Below the pieces are notes generated by a model. It was not told the DNA's origin. It saw nothing but the letters and a program-made list of their open reading frames with translations, and searched no databases. A program made the position numbers and the translations under genes. From positions 12,966,552 through 13,030,551 of the forward strand of contig BROE01000012.1 in NCBI GenBank assembly GCA_036571765.1: DNA of 64,000 bases. Direction: 5' to 3'. The stretch is from Plecoglossus altivelis. Taxonomy: Eukaryota; Chordata; Actinopteri; Osmeriformes; Plecoglossidae. The first letter of the stretch is position 1; every line of letters starts with the position of its first letter. Positions 1 through 9,674 of the stretch are shown piece after piece.

Positions 1-2
1 AG

Positions 3-284
3 AGGCTGCATCTGTGTAAGTTCTGTGGCAAAGGGTTCTCCGCCCCCGCCAACCTAGAACCTCACCTGAGAACCCACACGGGGGAGCGGCCGTACGGCTG
101 CGTTGTCTGCGGGAAGCACTTCTCCCAGGTGTGGAACCTGAAGATCCACATGAATGTCCACACTGGCCAGAGGCCCTACCAGTGCCCGCTCTGCCCCGAG
201 CGATTTGCCGACCCCAGCAATCTGAAGAAACACCAGAAACGCCACCACCCCGTCCAGGAGGAGACACAACAGCCGGCCATGTGA
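3..284 (+). CDS. C2H2 zinc-finger protein, 3' end of last exon (partial)
   Basis: The open frame enters from the left edge of the window and stops with TGA at 282-284, leaving 93 residues. It holds three C2H2 fingers: CKFCGKGF...HLRTH, CVVCGKHF...HMNVH and CPLCPERF...HQKRHH. They are joined by TGERPY and TGQRPY linkers typical of DNA-binding Krüppel-type fingers. The start and upstream exons lie outside the window, so the paralogue cannot be named. The fingers contain the same NL(K/E)xH pattern as the finger block at 1910-2140, which suggests a local pair of related genes or two alternative last exons of one gene. The predicted role is a nuclear DNA-binding transcription regulator; this is family knowledge, not shown here. 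Confidence 0.85.
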   Translation, partial: RLHLCKFCGKGFSAPANLEPHLRTHTGERPYGCVVCGKHFSQVWNLKIHMNVHTGQRPYQCPLCPERFADPSNLKKHQKRHHPVQEETQQPAM

Positions 285-1105
285 GCACAGCCCAGTACCC
301 CAGAGGGTTCTGGAACGGGTTCTGGAACGGGTTCTGGAACTCCGAATATGGGGCCAGTCTCCCAGAGGGTTCTAGAACCCAGCACATAGGGCCAGAGCCC
401 CAGAGGGTTCTAGAACTCACAACATGGATCCATTTACCCACAGGATTCAAGAAAATAGGAGTGGCCAGAGTGATTCACGGGTGTAATCATTGGGTAGTTT
501 AGACGGGTTTTAAATAGGAATTTTGGGTTGGTTGTTTTAGCGGGTGATTTAATGCAAAGGCTTGGGTGTTCAATGCAGAGGGTAGGTTATGGTACTGTGG
601 GATCATATTTATTATCTTTTTATCTATTTATAAATGTTTTAGTTTGTATGAAACACATTTTATTTAGGATATGATTCACTTGTGTATATCTAAAGCCTCA
701 AGAATTTTTACATCATGTCTGCCAGAAGTACAAATACATCAGCATAAGGCTTAACAATATATTCAAATTCATGTAGATGAACGTCTTGTTAGTTGAGGAG
801 GAAAGTATTGTGTCTCAGTTTTCAGTGAGATGTTGAAACATGTCCTGGCAATGTATATACTCGATAAGAGGATTAAAGCGTTCCTTTACCAACAAGCAAG
901 TGATTGAATGTGGTTTGTTATATTTATATCATTCTATTTCAGGACATTTCAACTTCTTAAACTGTGACACAATTTTATCACCTCAGTCACACATACATGC
1001 ACACACAGACTACATGCTACAGGAAATTGAATAATAAACAGTATGTAAGTAAAGAAACTCTGGATTTATGAGATATATTGCTCATGCTCTCCTCTCCTCT
1101 GACAG
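285..1105. other. Intergenic or intronic stretch between two zinc-finger exons
   Basis: Just after the stop there is a short CGGGTTCTGGAA tandem (about 305-340). The rest is AT-rich and shows no convincing exon. AATAAA occurs at 1033-1038, and a splice acceptor (CCTCTGACAG) ends at 1105. If the two finger blocks belong to one gene, this is an intron with an alternative 3' end; otherwise it is 3' UTR plus intron of a second gene. Confidence 0.5.
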
Positions 1106-2191
1106 CCTCTACTTCCAGAGGGGACCGCTCTGAAGGTGGAAGATGACAAGACTGTGACTTCAGAGAGGGGAACTGGAGGAATCTCCACCACCCTACCACC
1201 TTCTACTGCTCCAAGCAGCAGTGCTGCAGCTCTCCACAGGGGGGCGCCAGACGGCACGCCAGCCAACCAGAAGTACAGCACCTCCCCAAACCCAGAGTTC
1301 TCCCTGTTTGAGCTGGACACCTTCTTCACATCCTGGGCCCCCGACTCTGGAGCCTCCTCGTCGCCCCCTGGTAGGCCCTCCTGTTCCTACACAGAAGATT
1401 CAGCTGACACGGACCCAGACAGTGTCATCGTAGTTTCTGAGACCCGTCCCCAGGATCAGCCCCGGGGTCGCTCCCGTTTCTCCTCAGGGGTCATGAGGTC
1501 AGGAGGAGGACAGGCAGCCGGTCTGGAAGCATCTGTCTCAGGTCATCTTGGAGCTCAGTGGTCGGCAGCCGGCCCCGTCAGCGTGAACGTCCTGGGTCAC
1601 TCTCCCTGGAGCAGGGCGGCCATGATGAGAGCCGAAGAGACTCAACTGCAGCAGCGTCGTCATAACAACAGGGTGCGGGTGACTCAGCCTCATGGCGCCT
1701 CATCCACCAGGGGGGCTGCCAGTATAGAACCGTTGCTCCCCCAGGCTGGGGTACAGGTCAGGGGGACGACGACAGCAGCGTCTGTTAATGGTTTGGCTAA
1801 CATGGAGACCGCGCTTGCTTCCCAACGAGCTACGTTCAACTCCCAGCATAACCTGGCCGGTAACCTCGCGGGCACGGCGGTGACCGGGGATGGGAGGCGG
1901 CGGAGCTTCGTTTGCCGCGCATGCGGGAAGGCGTTCACCGGCCTGTCGAACCTCGAGGCTCACCGGCGCGTCCACACGGGGGAGAAACCGTTCCGCTGTG
2001 CCACCTGCGGGAAGATGTTCTCGGAGGCGGGGAACCTGAAGAAGCACCAGAGAGTCCACACAGGGGAGAAACCCTTCAGCTGCTCAGGATGTGGGAAACG
2101 CTTCGCCTGGACTTGCAACCTCCGGACCCATCAGCAGTCATCGGCATGTGGAGGCGGAGGAGCAGGAGATGGAGCAGGAGGGATGGTGTAG
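1106..2191 (+). CDS. C2H2 zinc-finger protein, last coding exon
   Basis: A splice acceptor (CCTCTGACAG) at 1096-1105 opens one long exon that ends in TAG at 2189-2191. No ATG with good context lies near its beginning, so upstream exons must exist but were not found. The first ~260 residues are Ser/Thr/Pro/Gly-rich and look disordered, with one hydrophobic patch (EFSLFELDTFFTSW, coded near 1300-1340) that could be an interaction motif. Three classical fingers follow: CRACGKAF...HRRVH, CATCGKMF...HQRVH and CSGCGKRF...HQQSSAC. They have TGEKPF linkers; the third finger has an atypical end in which Cys may replace the last His. AATAAA at 2330-2335 fits the poly(A) site. Probably a nuclear sequence-specific regulator; paralogue unknown. 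Confidence 0.8.
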   Translation, partial: PLLPEGTALKVEDDKTVTSERGTGGISTTLPPSTAPSSSAAALHRGAPDGTPANQKYSTSPNPEFSLFELDTFFTSWAPDSGASSSPPGRPSCSYTEDSADTDPDSVIVVSETRPQDQPRGRSRFSSGVMRSGGGQAAGLEASVSGHLGAQWSAAGPVSVNVLGHSPWSRAAMMRAEETQLQQRRHNNRVRVTQPHGASSTRGAASIEPLLPQAGVQVRGTTTAASVNGLANMETALASQRATFNSQHNLAGNLAGTAVTGDGRRRSFVCRACGKAFTGLSNLEAHRRVHTGEKPFRCATCGKMFSEAGNLKKHQRVHTGEKPFSCSGCGKRFAWTCNLRTHQQSSACGGGGAGDGAGGMV

Positions 2192-2329
2192 GACACATTA
2201 GATTCAAAACTTTAGCTTTGGCTAAAGAATTCATTGCAGAGTTTCAATGCTGTGAACTTTCCATACCTGGACAACAATATGCAATGCGACTCCAAATATT
2301 ACTGGGAAAATGTATAGATAATAAAGTTA

Positions 2330-2335
2330 TTTTGT
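2330..2335 (+). terminator. Poly(A) signal of the 1106-2191 zinc-finger exon
   Basis: AATAAA lies about 140 bases past the stop codon, in an AT-rich 3' flank and upstream of the long AT block. It is the only canonical signal in that interval. Confidence 0.5.
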
Positions 2336-2459
2336 TTATACTTTGAACATGCTGACCCATTTAGCTTAATAAATGTACATGCTCTATGGTAGGTACTGTA
2401 GCAAGCTCTTTTGTCTAAGGTAAAAATAGTTGACTTGACAGTATGTTGGTTTAGCCTGG

Positions 2460-3110
2460 GTACCAATGCAGACATAATATATATATATATACTTACTATA
2501 CCACTCCTATAAAAATTAAGTGGGGTGATATAGGTAGCTATAATTATATAGAATTCACAGATCTCACAGCATATAAAGCAAATCGTAAAAATATATAGCC
2601 CTCATAGTTCTCTATATATTAATGAATACCCAGAATATAATATTAAAACTACAAATATAATTACCGCTAATCTAATATTGATATACTTTTAGAAACGCCT
2701 ATCACTAATACGTATATATAATATTAATTTTATAGGTGTCCTATATGTCTTAAGAATATATATATAACGTATATATATATATTAATCAATAGCATATCAT
2801 ATATAGATACTACTATAGTAATTTACTATTTTTTAGTAATATATATATAATATTTATGATTATGTCGGCTAGTATGGTACCCAAAGAGCTAAACCACATA
2901 CTGTTCAATCAACTATGTTTTATAAACTTTTCAGACCACTACAATCATATAGTTATATGTTTATACTATTAATATTTAATATATATTAATTATGAACTAT
3001 TAATTGGCTGATTCTAAGTCAAAATATATAATATACTATGATTTCCTGTATATATAAATATACATTCTCACAATCATATCATATATCTGATTATATTCTG
3101 AGTCAAAAAA
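2460..3110. repeat. AT-rich block of interleaved TA/ATAT tracts
   Basis: About 650 bases consist almost entirely of A and T in irregular ATATAT, TATAAT and TTAATAT strings. There is no gene, no exact tandem unit and no open frame of interest. The left edge (2460-2490) and the right edge (just before the tRNA-Lys at 3135) are both fairly sharp. The motif AGTTGACTTGACAGTATGTGG is partly mirrored at 2890-2930 (ACCACATACTGTTCAATCAACTATG), so the block may be a large imperfect inverted repeat or an old insertion with inverted ends. Confidence 0.6.
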
Positions 3111-3134
3111 CGATATTAATTATATCATCATCCC

Positions 3135-3247
3135 GCCCGGCAAAGCAAAGTCCTCGGCTAAGCTCCAGGCAGTCTGGGTTTCCAGCCTGATGATAGAGCA
3201 TGAGACTCTTAATCTCAGGGTCGTGGGTTCGAGCCCCACGTTGGGCG
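3135..3247 (+). tRNA. tRNA-Lys(CTT) with disrupted D arm, probable pseudogene
   Basis: The 3' part (3194-3247) is a perfect tRNA-Lys: anticodon stem and loop with ACTCTTAAT (anticodon CTT), T arm GTGGGTTCGAGCCCCAC with an intact B box, and acceptor strand GTTGGGCG, followed by a T5 run at 3255-3259. The acceptor 5' strand GCCCGGC is present at 3135-3141. The expected 12-base D arm (TAGCTCAGTCGG) is replaced by 52 bases, so the A box is split and the gene is 113 instead of 73 bases long. Eukaryotic tRNA introns sit next to the anticodon, so this is not a normal intron. It may be a pseudogene or carry an insertion. Confidence 0.75.
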
Positions 3248-3563
3248 GTAAATGTTTTTGAACCAAGACAGTTGCTAAATACAATCACACAGTTTACTAT
3301 TAATTTACAATGTAAAACATGCGTATGATAAACTAATAGGAATATTAAATATATACAGTAATTTGTGTGTACAGTTGGAAATCTTTCTAAACAGTGCTAT
3401 ACAACGTCAAATATAAAATTGCGCAAACAGGTGCACTGTTCAACCTAATAAAGCGACAGATAGACTTTGTAATTTAAATATTTCTTATGTTCAGCATTCA
3501 AAGTTGTGTTAAATGAATAGTCACCATGGAGGTTTGTTGTCAACGCGTTGATGAAAAAGAGTC

Positions 3564-3635
3564 TAGCAGAGGATGGTTTCGATCCATCGACCTCTGGGTT
3601 ATGGGCCCAGCACGCTTCCGCTGCGCCACTCTGCT
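3564..3635 (-). tRNA. Initiator tRNA-Met (CAT)
   Basis: The reverse complement is an intact 72-base initiator tRNA. It starts AGCAGAGTGGCGCAGCGGAA (A box), carries anticodon loop CCCATAAC (CAT), has B box GATCGAAACCATC, and ends CTCTGCTA. The A1:U72 acceptor pair and the ATCGAAA T loop (in place of TTC) are features of eukaryotic initiator tRNA-Met. On the minus strand it is followed by GACTCTTTTTC, a Pol III terminator. It carries the first methionine in translation. It lies about 320 bases from the tRNA-Lys on the opposite strand, so this is a small tRNA pair. Confidence 0.95.
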
Positions 3636-5105
3636 TGTTGAACGTCCAATGAAAAAAACGTATATAAATCATACTATTGATACAATAAAAAACGATCGTT
3701 CTTACAATCGCGTATAAGGAACGTAGATTATGCTATTCTATGAAGCAACAAGGAGCTTCATAGCAACGAAGCTACAAGACAGCAGAAGACAACAGGAACG
3801 GCGAACGCAATGACACAGAGTTAGCTTGCGATGTCGACATGACTGAGACATTCCTTATCACCCATGGCCATATATGAGAGATGTACAAAATTGTTGGTGT
3901 GTATATATAGTGTATTGTAAACAAAACTGTTACACTGTTGCGCAGATTTGAAGTAACCAAGTAGACTACAAATACTTTGTTACTGTATTTAAGTAAATTT
4001 TCCTGTCAAACTATTGTCAGAAAAAAGTCTGACACCCTTTTCCTAAAACACTAAAACAGGTAGCAGTAGTGCTTAAAGTGCTCAGTCCTACAACTCCAGG
4101 TCAACGCCGTCAGTATTGCCAGCTTGCAGTGTTGCTCTTTGTCCACGAGGTGGAACCAATGTCTTATTACACTGTTGCGTGTTTTCAAGTACTTAGGAAC
4201 AATATTTCATGTCAGAAGACGTGATGTTGATCTGGAACAAAGTAGTTTGATGTAAAGGAGCACCAGATTTGGCAATGGTTTGTGTTTCACATTTTGACCA
4301 TGTTTACAGTGTCCCACAGGAGATGTTCAACAAGGTCCATATATATTTATCACCTTTCCCTACTTTCATGCTGTTCAGCTTCTCAGCCTTCATCATGGAC
4401 CTGTGACAGGCCGCCCTCGCGGTTATCACCCCTGTCAATGACGGGCAGCCCTCGCGGTCATCTGCTCTGTCAGTGAAGGGCAGCCCTCGCGGTCATCACC
4501 CCTGTCAGTGACAGGCAGCCCTCGCGGTCATCTGCTCTGTCAGTGGTTCCAAGGTTCTAAAGTCTCACCCATTCGCTGAGACTTCCCGCCGTTAAAACTT
4601 GGCGCCAATGAAGGAGGTCTCGCGCTCCAGAGGGTAGTTCACTTCAGACCGATTTTCCTCAGGAGACATTAACAGAAGATACTTACATTTGGCTGATTTT
4701 ATCAAGTTTATTCGCACGTAAAGTACTTAACCTTAGTAAGATAAAATTAATATTATATAAATTCGTATATTGAGAAGTGAATGTCGCATTGTCAGGTTAG
4801 ATAAAGTTAACAAATCGACGGTGGTACTATGCTAGCTGCCTGAAAGACGTTAGAGCTAACTGCCAGTATCACTACTGCAGCTTCAGAGTTGCCAGCTAAT
4901 TATGTAGATAATATGGTTATTTACAATACATGGATTAACTGGCCAGTGCCTTCGCTTGATACAAATGTGGTATAGTTAGACAATATAATTCATAACTAAA
5001 TATAGTAATATAGTCTTAAAAGGGAAGTGGTCGCCAACTAGCTAGAGCTAAACGCCGACTTTATCTTGTTGAACTCCAGCAGCGGAACAGACGACCAAGG
5101 ACAAT
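3636..5105. other. Upstream region of PRDM9
   Basis: No gene was found. The interval is AT-rich to about 4380, then contains a short CpG-containing minisatellite (4411-4546), a moderately CpG-rich stretch around 4560-4640 (TTGGCGCCAA, CTCGCGCTCC) and the PRDM9 5' untranslated region just before the ATG at 5106. The CpG-rich part is a plausible promoter, but no TATA box stands out. Confidence 0.4.
4411..4546. repeat. 35-bp alternating minisatellite, four copies
   Basis: Four copies begin at 4411, 4446, 4481 and 4516, each containing GCCCTCGCGGT(C/T)ATC. The copies alternate between ATCACCCCTGTCA and ATCTGCTCTGTCA, so the higher-order unit is a 70-bp dimer. Each copy carries a CTCGCGG core with two CpGs. 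Confidence 0.85.
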
Positions 5106-8100
5106 ATGAGTTCTTCAGAAGAGGTGAGGTTAGCGTTGGCTAGCTGGCCATGGATCATCATGACTAGTCATCTAAGTTAAACTGGTTATGTGTTTGGAAG
5201 CCCGAATTCCGAGTTTGTTCGTCATTTTTGTCTGAACTGGATGTGATCTGACAGGACGAGTACGAAGACCTGAAGAAGCACTTCTCCAAAATGGAGTGGT
5301 CCAGGTTGGAGGAATGGGAGAAAATCCGCTTTAAAAACATGAAGCGAAACCATCTGGCTATGCTGACCATAGGTACGTACCTTCTCAGTGTCTCATATGG
5401 TAACATGTCAGCAGTAGGATTTTCATGGGTCAAAGTTACATTGACTTAATGAACATTACCGTTGCGCGCCTGAGAAATATCGTTCCGCTCCGCAGTAAGG
5501 TGTATCTCAAGGAAACACCTGATTGTAAGGCTGGACTGAGGAATGGGTTGCAGAATATGTCCTCCCTTGATAAGTCACCAACAACACTATTTGTATCCAC
5601 CATGCACTTGTACAGGTCTAAACTCCACAGCTCCAGCCTTCATGCGTCGTGGCAGGGCCAAGGTCCTGGCCTTCCTCCCTGCACCCAGCGACTCTGAAGA
5701 AGAGGAGGAGTGGACCCCTCGCATGGAGAGACCCCCTCCAGGTGAGGATACTGCTGGTATAGTACTGTAGTAGTGTCTGGTAGAGGACTATAGGAGCGCT
5801 AATCCTGCATCACTGCAATACTGCTTTAAGTACTGCTATTGTTACATCAATAGAGTGTGTCCACACACAGAATACTTAACTGTTGTAGCTGTTATAGTAC
5901 TGTAGTAGTATTGTCGTAATACTATAATCCTACACTAGTGAAGTACAAATACATCCTCATCACCAGAAGGAATCAAGAGAGTAACTATTTGACTGTATTG
6001 TGATGGAGGAAAGCTTCAGTGTTCTGTTGTGTGTGTGTTCCAAGCCCCACGGACCTTCAGACCCCCTCCTAGGAGACCAGCTGCACCCCAGAGACCTGCT
6101 CCCACACACACACCTGCACCTCAGAGACCTGCTCCCACACACACACCCGCACCCCAGGTGATATGTACACACACAATGCAATAGTGCAATAATAACAAAA
6201 TAATGGGAAAGTTGAATCCATTATAATATAGTATATTACTGTATGTCCTGTCTACATAGCCGTCTCTCATGCTCTGTCTCTCTCTGTCCATCACTCCCCT
6301 CCAGCCCCCCAATGGTGAGGTAGCAGGACCCAGCAAGGGGACTCTACCCCCCCTGGAAGAGATGCTGAGTGAGGAGGATCTGGCCTTCCTCAGAGACACC
6401 AGCCCCCCAACACACATGCTCTCTCTGACAGAGGACCAGGGTACGGGTGGAGGCAGCAATCAGGGAGGGGGGGCGGAAGGCCCAGAGGCCCCCAAGGAGA
6501 AATGTGATCTGTCAACTTCAGGTGATATACGCTAGTGTGTGTGTGTGTGTCTCTATGTGATTTCTGTGTTTGCATGTTAGAAGGAGTTGGGCTGAGGATA
6601 ATGTGTGTGTGTGTGTGTACCAGTTCTATCTAAGGCAGAGTGTGTGAGGAGGAGCAGAGCAGCAGAGAAGATCCGGTTCTCCAGAGGCAGGACCCTGAGA
6701 GAGAGACCCAGGATCAACTACACTGAGCAGGAGGAGCCCAAAGATGACCACTACCTCTGTAAGATATACACTAACTCTGTCATATAGACACTAACTCTGT
6801 AAGATAGACACTAACTCTGTCAGATAGACACTAACTCTGTAAGATAGACACTAACTCTGTCAGATAGACACTAACTCTGTCATATAGACACTACCTCTGT
6901 AAGACAGACACTACCTCTGTCATATAGACACTAAATCTGTAAGATAGACACTAACTCTGTCAGATAGACACCAACTCTGTCAGATAGATACCTTCTATTT
7001 TTCCTTCCCTCTTTATCTTTTCCTTTCTCTCTCTCCTCTTCTCCCTTCATACGTCTATGATATTTGTAAAGGTACTGCCTCTCTCCTCCAGACTGTGAGG
7101 AGTGCAATTTGTTCTTCATCGAGGAGTGTGATCTCCACGGTGCCCCCTTGTTCGTCCCTGACACCCCTGCAGCCCTGGGGCTGACAGACCGGGCTAGACT
7201 CACCCTGCCGCCCGGCCTGGAGGTCAGGAGGTCAAACATCCCCAGGGCCGGGCTGGGGGTGTTCAACTGTGGGGGGGGCATCGCCAAGGGAACCCACTTC
7301 GGCCCCTACGAGGGAGATGTAAAAGAGAAGGAAGAGGCCATCGAGAGTGGATATTCCTGGGTGGTGAGGAGGGCGGGGTGGGGTTGAACGTTTTAATATG
7401 AAGTTGAGCAACCAAGATCAGAAAGATTTGTTTTTACTGAAAAAGATTCCTTGACAGACAGTTCCCAAAAGCAAAAGCAGTGTGTGATTTCCAGATTTAC
7501 AAGAGCAGACACTTTGATGAGTATATTGATGCCAAGAGAGAGACTCACTCCAACTGGATGAGGTGACAAAAAAACTCACAGAATCAGTTTGACTGTTCTC
7601 ACTATCCCAACTCCTTCAACTTCTTTTGACTCTTATACTTTGTTTCAGCATTTCATGTTCTGATCCCCCTCTACCTCATATCCCTCCCTCCCACCCCCTC
7701 CTCCTTCCATCCCCTCCTCCCCCTCTACCTCTTATCCCTCCCTCCCACCCCCCTCCTCCTTCCATCACCTCCTTCCCCTCTACCTCATATCCCTCCTTCC
7801 TCCTATTCCCTCCTCCTCCTTCCATCCCCTCCTCCTCCCATGCCCTCCTCCCACCCCTCCTCCTCCTTCCATCCCCTTCTCCTATCCTCTTCTCATCTTC
7901 CCATCCCCTCAGATATGTGAACTGTGCTCGTAATGAGGAGGAACAGAACATGGTGGCGTTTCAGCATCGAGGAGCCATCCTGTACCGCTGTTGCCGGTCG
8001 CTGGCGCCGGGGGAGGAGTTGCTGGTCTGGTACGGAGAGGAGTACGCCAGAGACCTGGGCATCTCCTTTGACTACCTCTGGGACAATAAGAGCTCCACCA

Positions 8101-9387
8101 GAGGTACCTCCTCTTAGTTTCCTCCTTTCCATTTCTCCTCTCCTGACAGATTGCTGCTCTTCTTTCTCTTATGTCTTCTCCTGTCTCCTCTTCCCACTCT
8201 CCTTCTCTCTCCTCCCTAATTTCTCTCCTCCAATTCCCTCTTCCAATCGGAAGATTGGAGGGACTTGTAACATTGAGCCACACAAATCACTGACTGGAGA
8301 TGTTCTTAACCTACAATATTATTGACCTTATCTCCATTTGAAACCAGAAGACTGATATGCAAGACCATTGATTTTAATATCAACAGCACATTCTAATAGT
8401 AGTGTCTGTCTTCCATCCCTACCTCTAACCATTAAACCCTCACACCAGGATTGCAACCTGTTTGCTTCGCTTACCAAAGAATGTCATTTTATAACGTTGC
8501 TGTTTATATTTAATTGTATTTCATGTTTTATATTTTCTCTTCCAGGATCAAGGATAGAGTCGTCCCAGACTCAGGTGTTTTCCTGCTCCCAGTGTCCTCT
8601 CTCCTTCACCGCCCAGATCTACCTCCACAAGCACATCAAGAGGTGCCACCACGACCTGTACGTCTCTCTGCTGAGGAGCGGAGAGATCAGACCAGAGACT
8701 TTGTCCTCCTCTCGACCACGCCCCATCACCACTTCCTCCCTCCTCCCAGTCCCTACCCAGGAAAGCATGGACACGGGAAAGGCTAAACATCACCACTTTG
8801 ACCAGTGTGGGAAGACCTTCAGTCGGTCAGGAAGCTTACAGAGACACCAGCGTGTTCACTCAGGAGAGAAGCCCTACCACTGTGACCAGTGTGGGAAGAG
8901 CTTCAGTGATTCAGGAAACTTACAGAGACACCAGCGTGTTCACTCAGGAGAGAAGCCCTACCACTGTGACCAGTGTGGGAAGAGCTTCAGTCATTCAGGA
9001 ACCTTACAGACACACCAGCGTGTTCACTCAGGAGAGAAGCCCTACCACTGTGACCAGTGTGGGAAGAGCTTCAGTCGGTCAGAAACCTTACAGAAACACC
9101 AGCGTGTTCACTCAGGAGAGAAGCCCTACCACTGTGACCAGTGTGGGAAGAGCTTCAGTCAGTCAGGAGACTTACAGAAACACCAGCGTGTTCACTCAGG
9201 AGAGAAGCCCTACCACTGTGACCAGTGTGGGAAGAGCTTCAGTCAGTCAGGACACTTACAGACACACCAGCGTGTTCACTCAGGAGAGAAGCTCTACCAC
9301 TGTGACCAGTGTGGGAAGAGCTTCAGTCATTCAGTACATTTTAAGAAACACTTTTGCTCTGAGAAGACAAGAGGTCCTGAACTCTAG
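5106..9387 (+). CDS. prdm9: PRDM9 histone methyltransferase, full length
   Basis: Ten coding exons: 5106-5123, 5255-5372, 5616-5741, 6045-6157, 6305-6521, 6624-6758, 7092-7363, 7495-7562, 7913-8103, 8546-9387. They total 2,100 nt (699 residues), with all phases consistent. Order of domains: KRAB-like (about 7-60, with KKHFSKMEW and WEKIRFKNMKRN), Glu-rich linker, SSXRD-like segment (TLRERPRINYTEQ), zinc knuckle CEECNLFF..C..HG (about 243-259), PR/SET domain (about 265-400, with GLGVF, FGPYEG, NCARNEEEQN and WYGEEY), one isolated C2H2 finger, then the finger array (from about residue 502). The three tyrosines described as catalytic in mammalian PRDM9 have counterparts (GYSW, LYRC, WYGE). PRDM9 writes H3K4me3/H3K36me3 in meiotic germ cells and places recombination hotspots. 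Exon 4's acceptor is weak; the rest is strong. Confidence 0.93.
6088..6157 (+). repeat. 33-bp tandem duplication inside PRDM9 exon 4
   Basis: The coding unit for RPAPTHTPAPQ occurs twice in a row at the end of the exon with only a few base differences. It adds 11 residues to a Pro-rich linker between the KRAB and SSXRD parts. The reading frame is kept. Confidence 0.85.
6751..6990 (+). repeat. 20-bp intronic tandem repeat that copies the 5' splice site
   Basis: Twelve units of 20 bp, of the type CTAACTCTGT(AAG/CAG/CAT)ATAGACA, start exactly at the end of PRDM9 exon 6. The first unit contains the true donor (CCTCT|GTAAGA, GT at 6759). The same GTAAGA recurs at 6799, 6839, 6899 and 6939; the other units have GTCAGA or GTCATA. 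Confidence 0.9.
8791..9360 (+). repeat. PRDM9 zinc-finger minisatellite, 84-bp units
   Basis: Units begin at 8791, 8875, 8959, 9043, 9127, 9211 and 9295. Each encodes one 28-residue finger (YHCDQCGKSFS-S--L--HQRVHSGEKP). Differences are concentrated at helix positions -1, 2, 3 and 6: RGSR, DGNR, HGTT, RETK, QGDK, QGHT, HVHK. The first unit has Phe in place of its first zinc Cys. The last unit ends HFCSEK and lacks the second His. Confidence 0.95.
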
Positions 9388-9668
9388 ATTTTACTTGTGA
9401 ATTAAACATACATGATCATAGAAAATGTATTGTTTCTATTGGTTATTTAAAGTATAATTAGATACATAGATACATAAGTATGATTACATGAGATATTTGA
9501 TTTGAACTGAAAATGTATATTGTATATAAATGTCAGCATCAAATACAGGCTATGTATGATTGTTTTATTGTGTATTATATAAGTGTATCAAAATAATTAT
9601 GTATGACTTGATATATATTTTATTTTTAACATAAACTTAAATAACATTATATGTTATGTGATGTAGAC

Positions 9669-9674
9669 AATAAA
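9669..9674 (+). terminator. Likely PRDM9 poly(A) signal
   Basis: AATAAA about 280 bases past the PRDM9 stop codon, in an AT-rich 3' flank with no competing gene. Confidence 0.5.

Noticed and set aside
7626..8117. Pro/Ser-rich frame before a SET exon
   Set aside because: Read-through of the CT-rich intron upstream of PRDM9 exon 9; the acceptor at 7912 defines the exon.
8875..9294. Regular 84-bp direct repeats resembling a CRISPR array
   Set aside because: Eukaryotic zinc-finger codons with no unique spacers.
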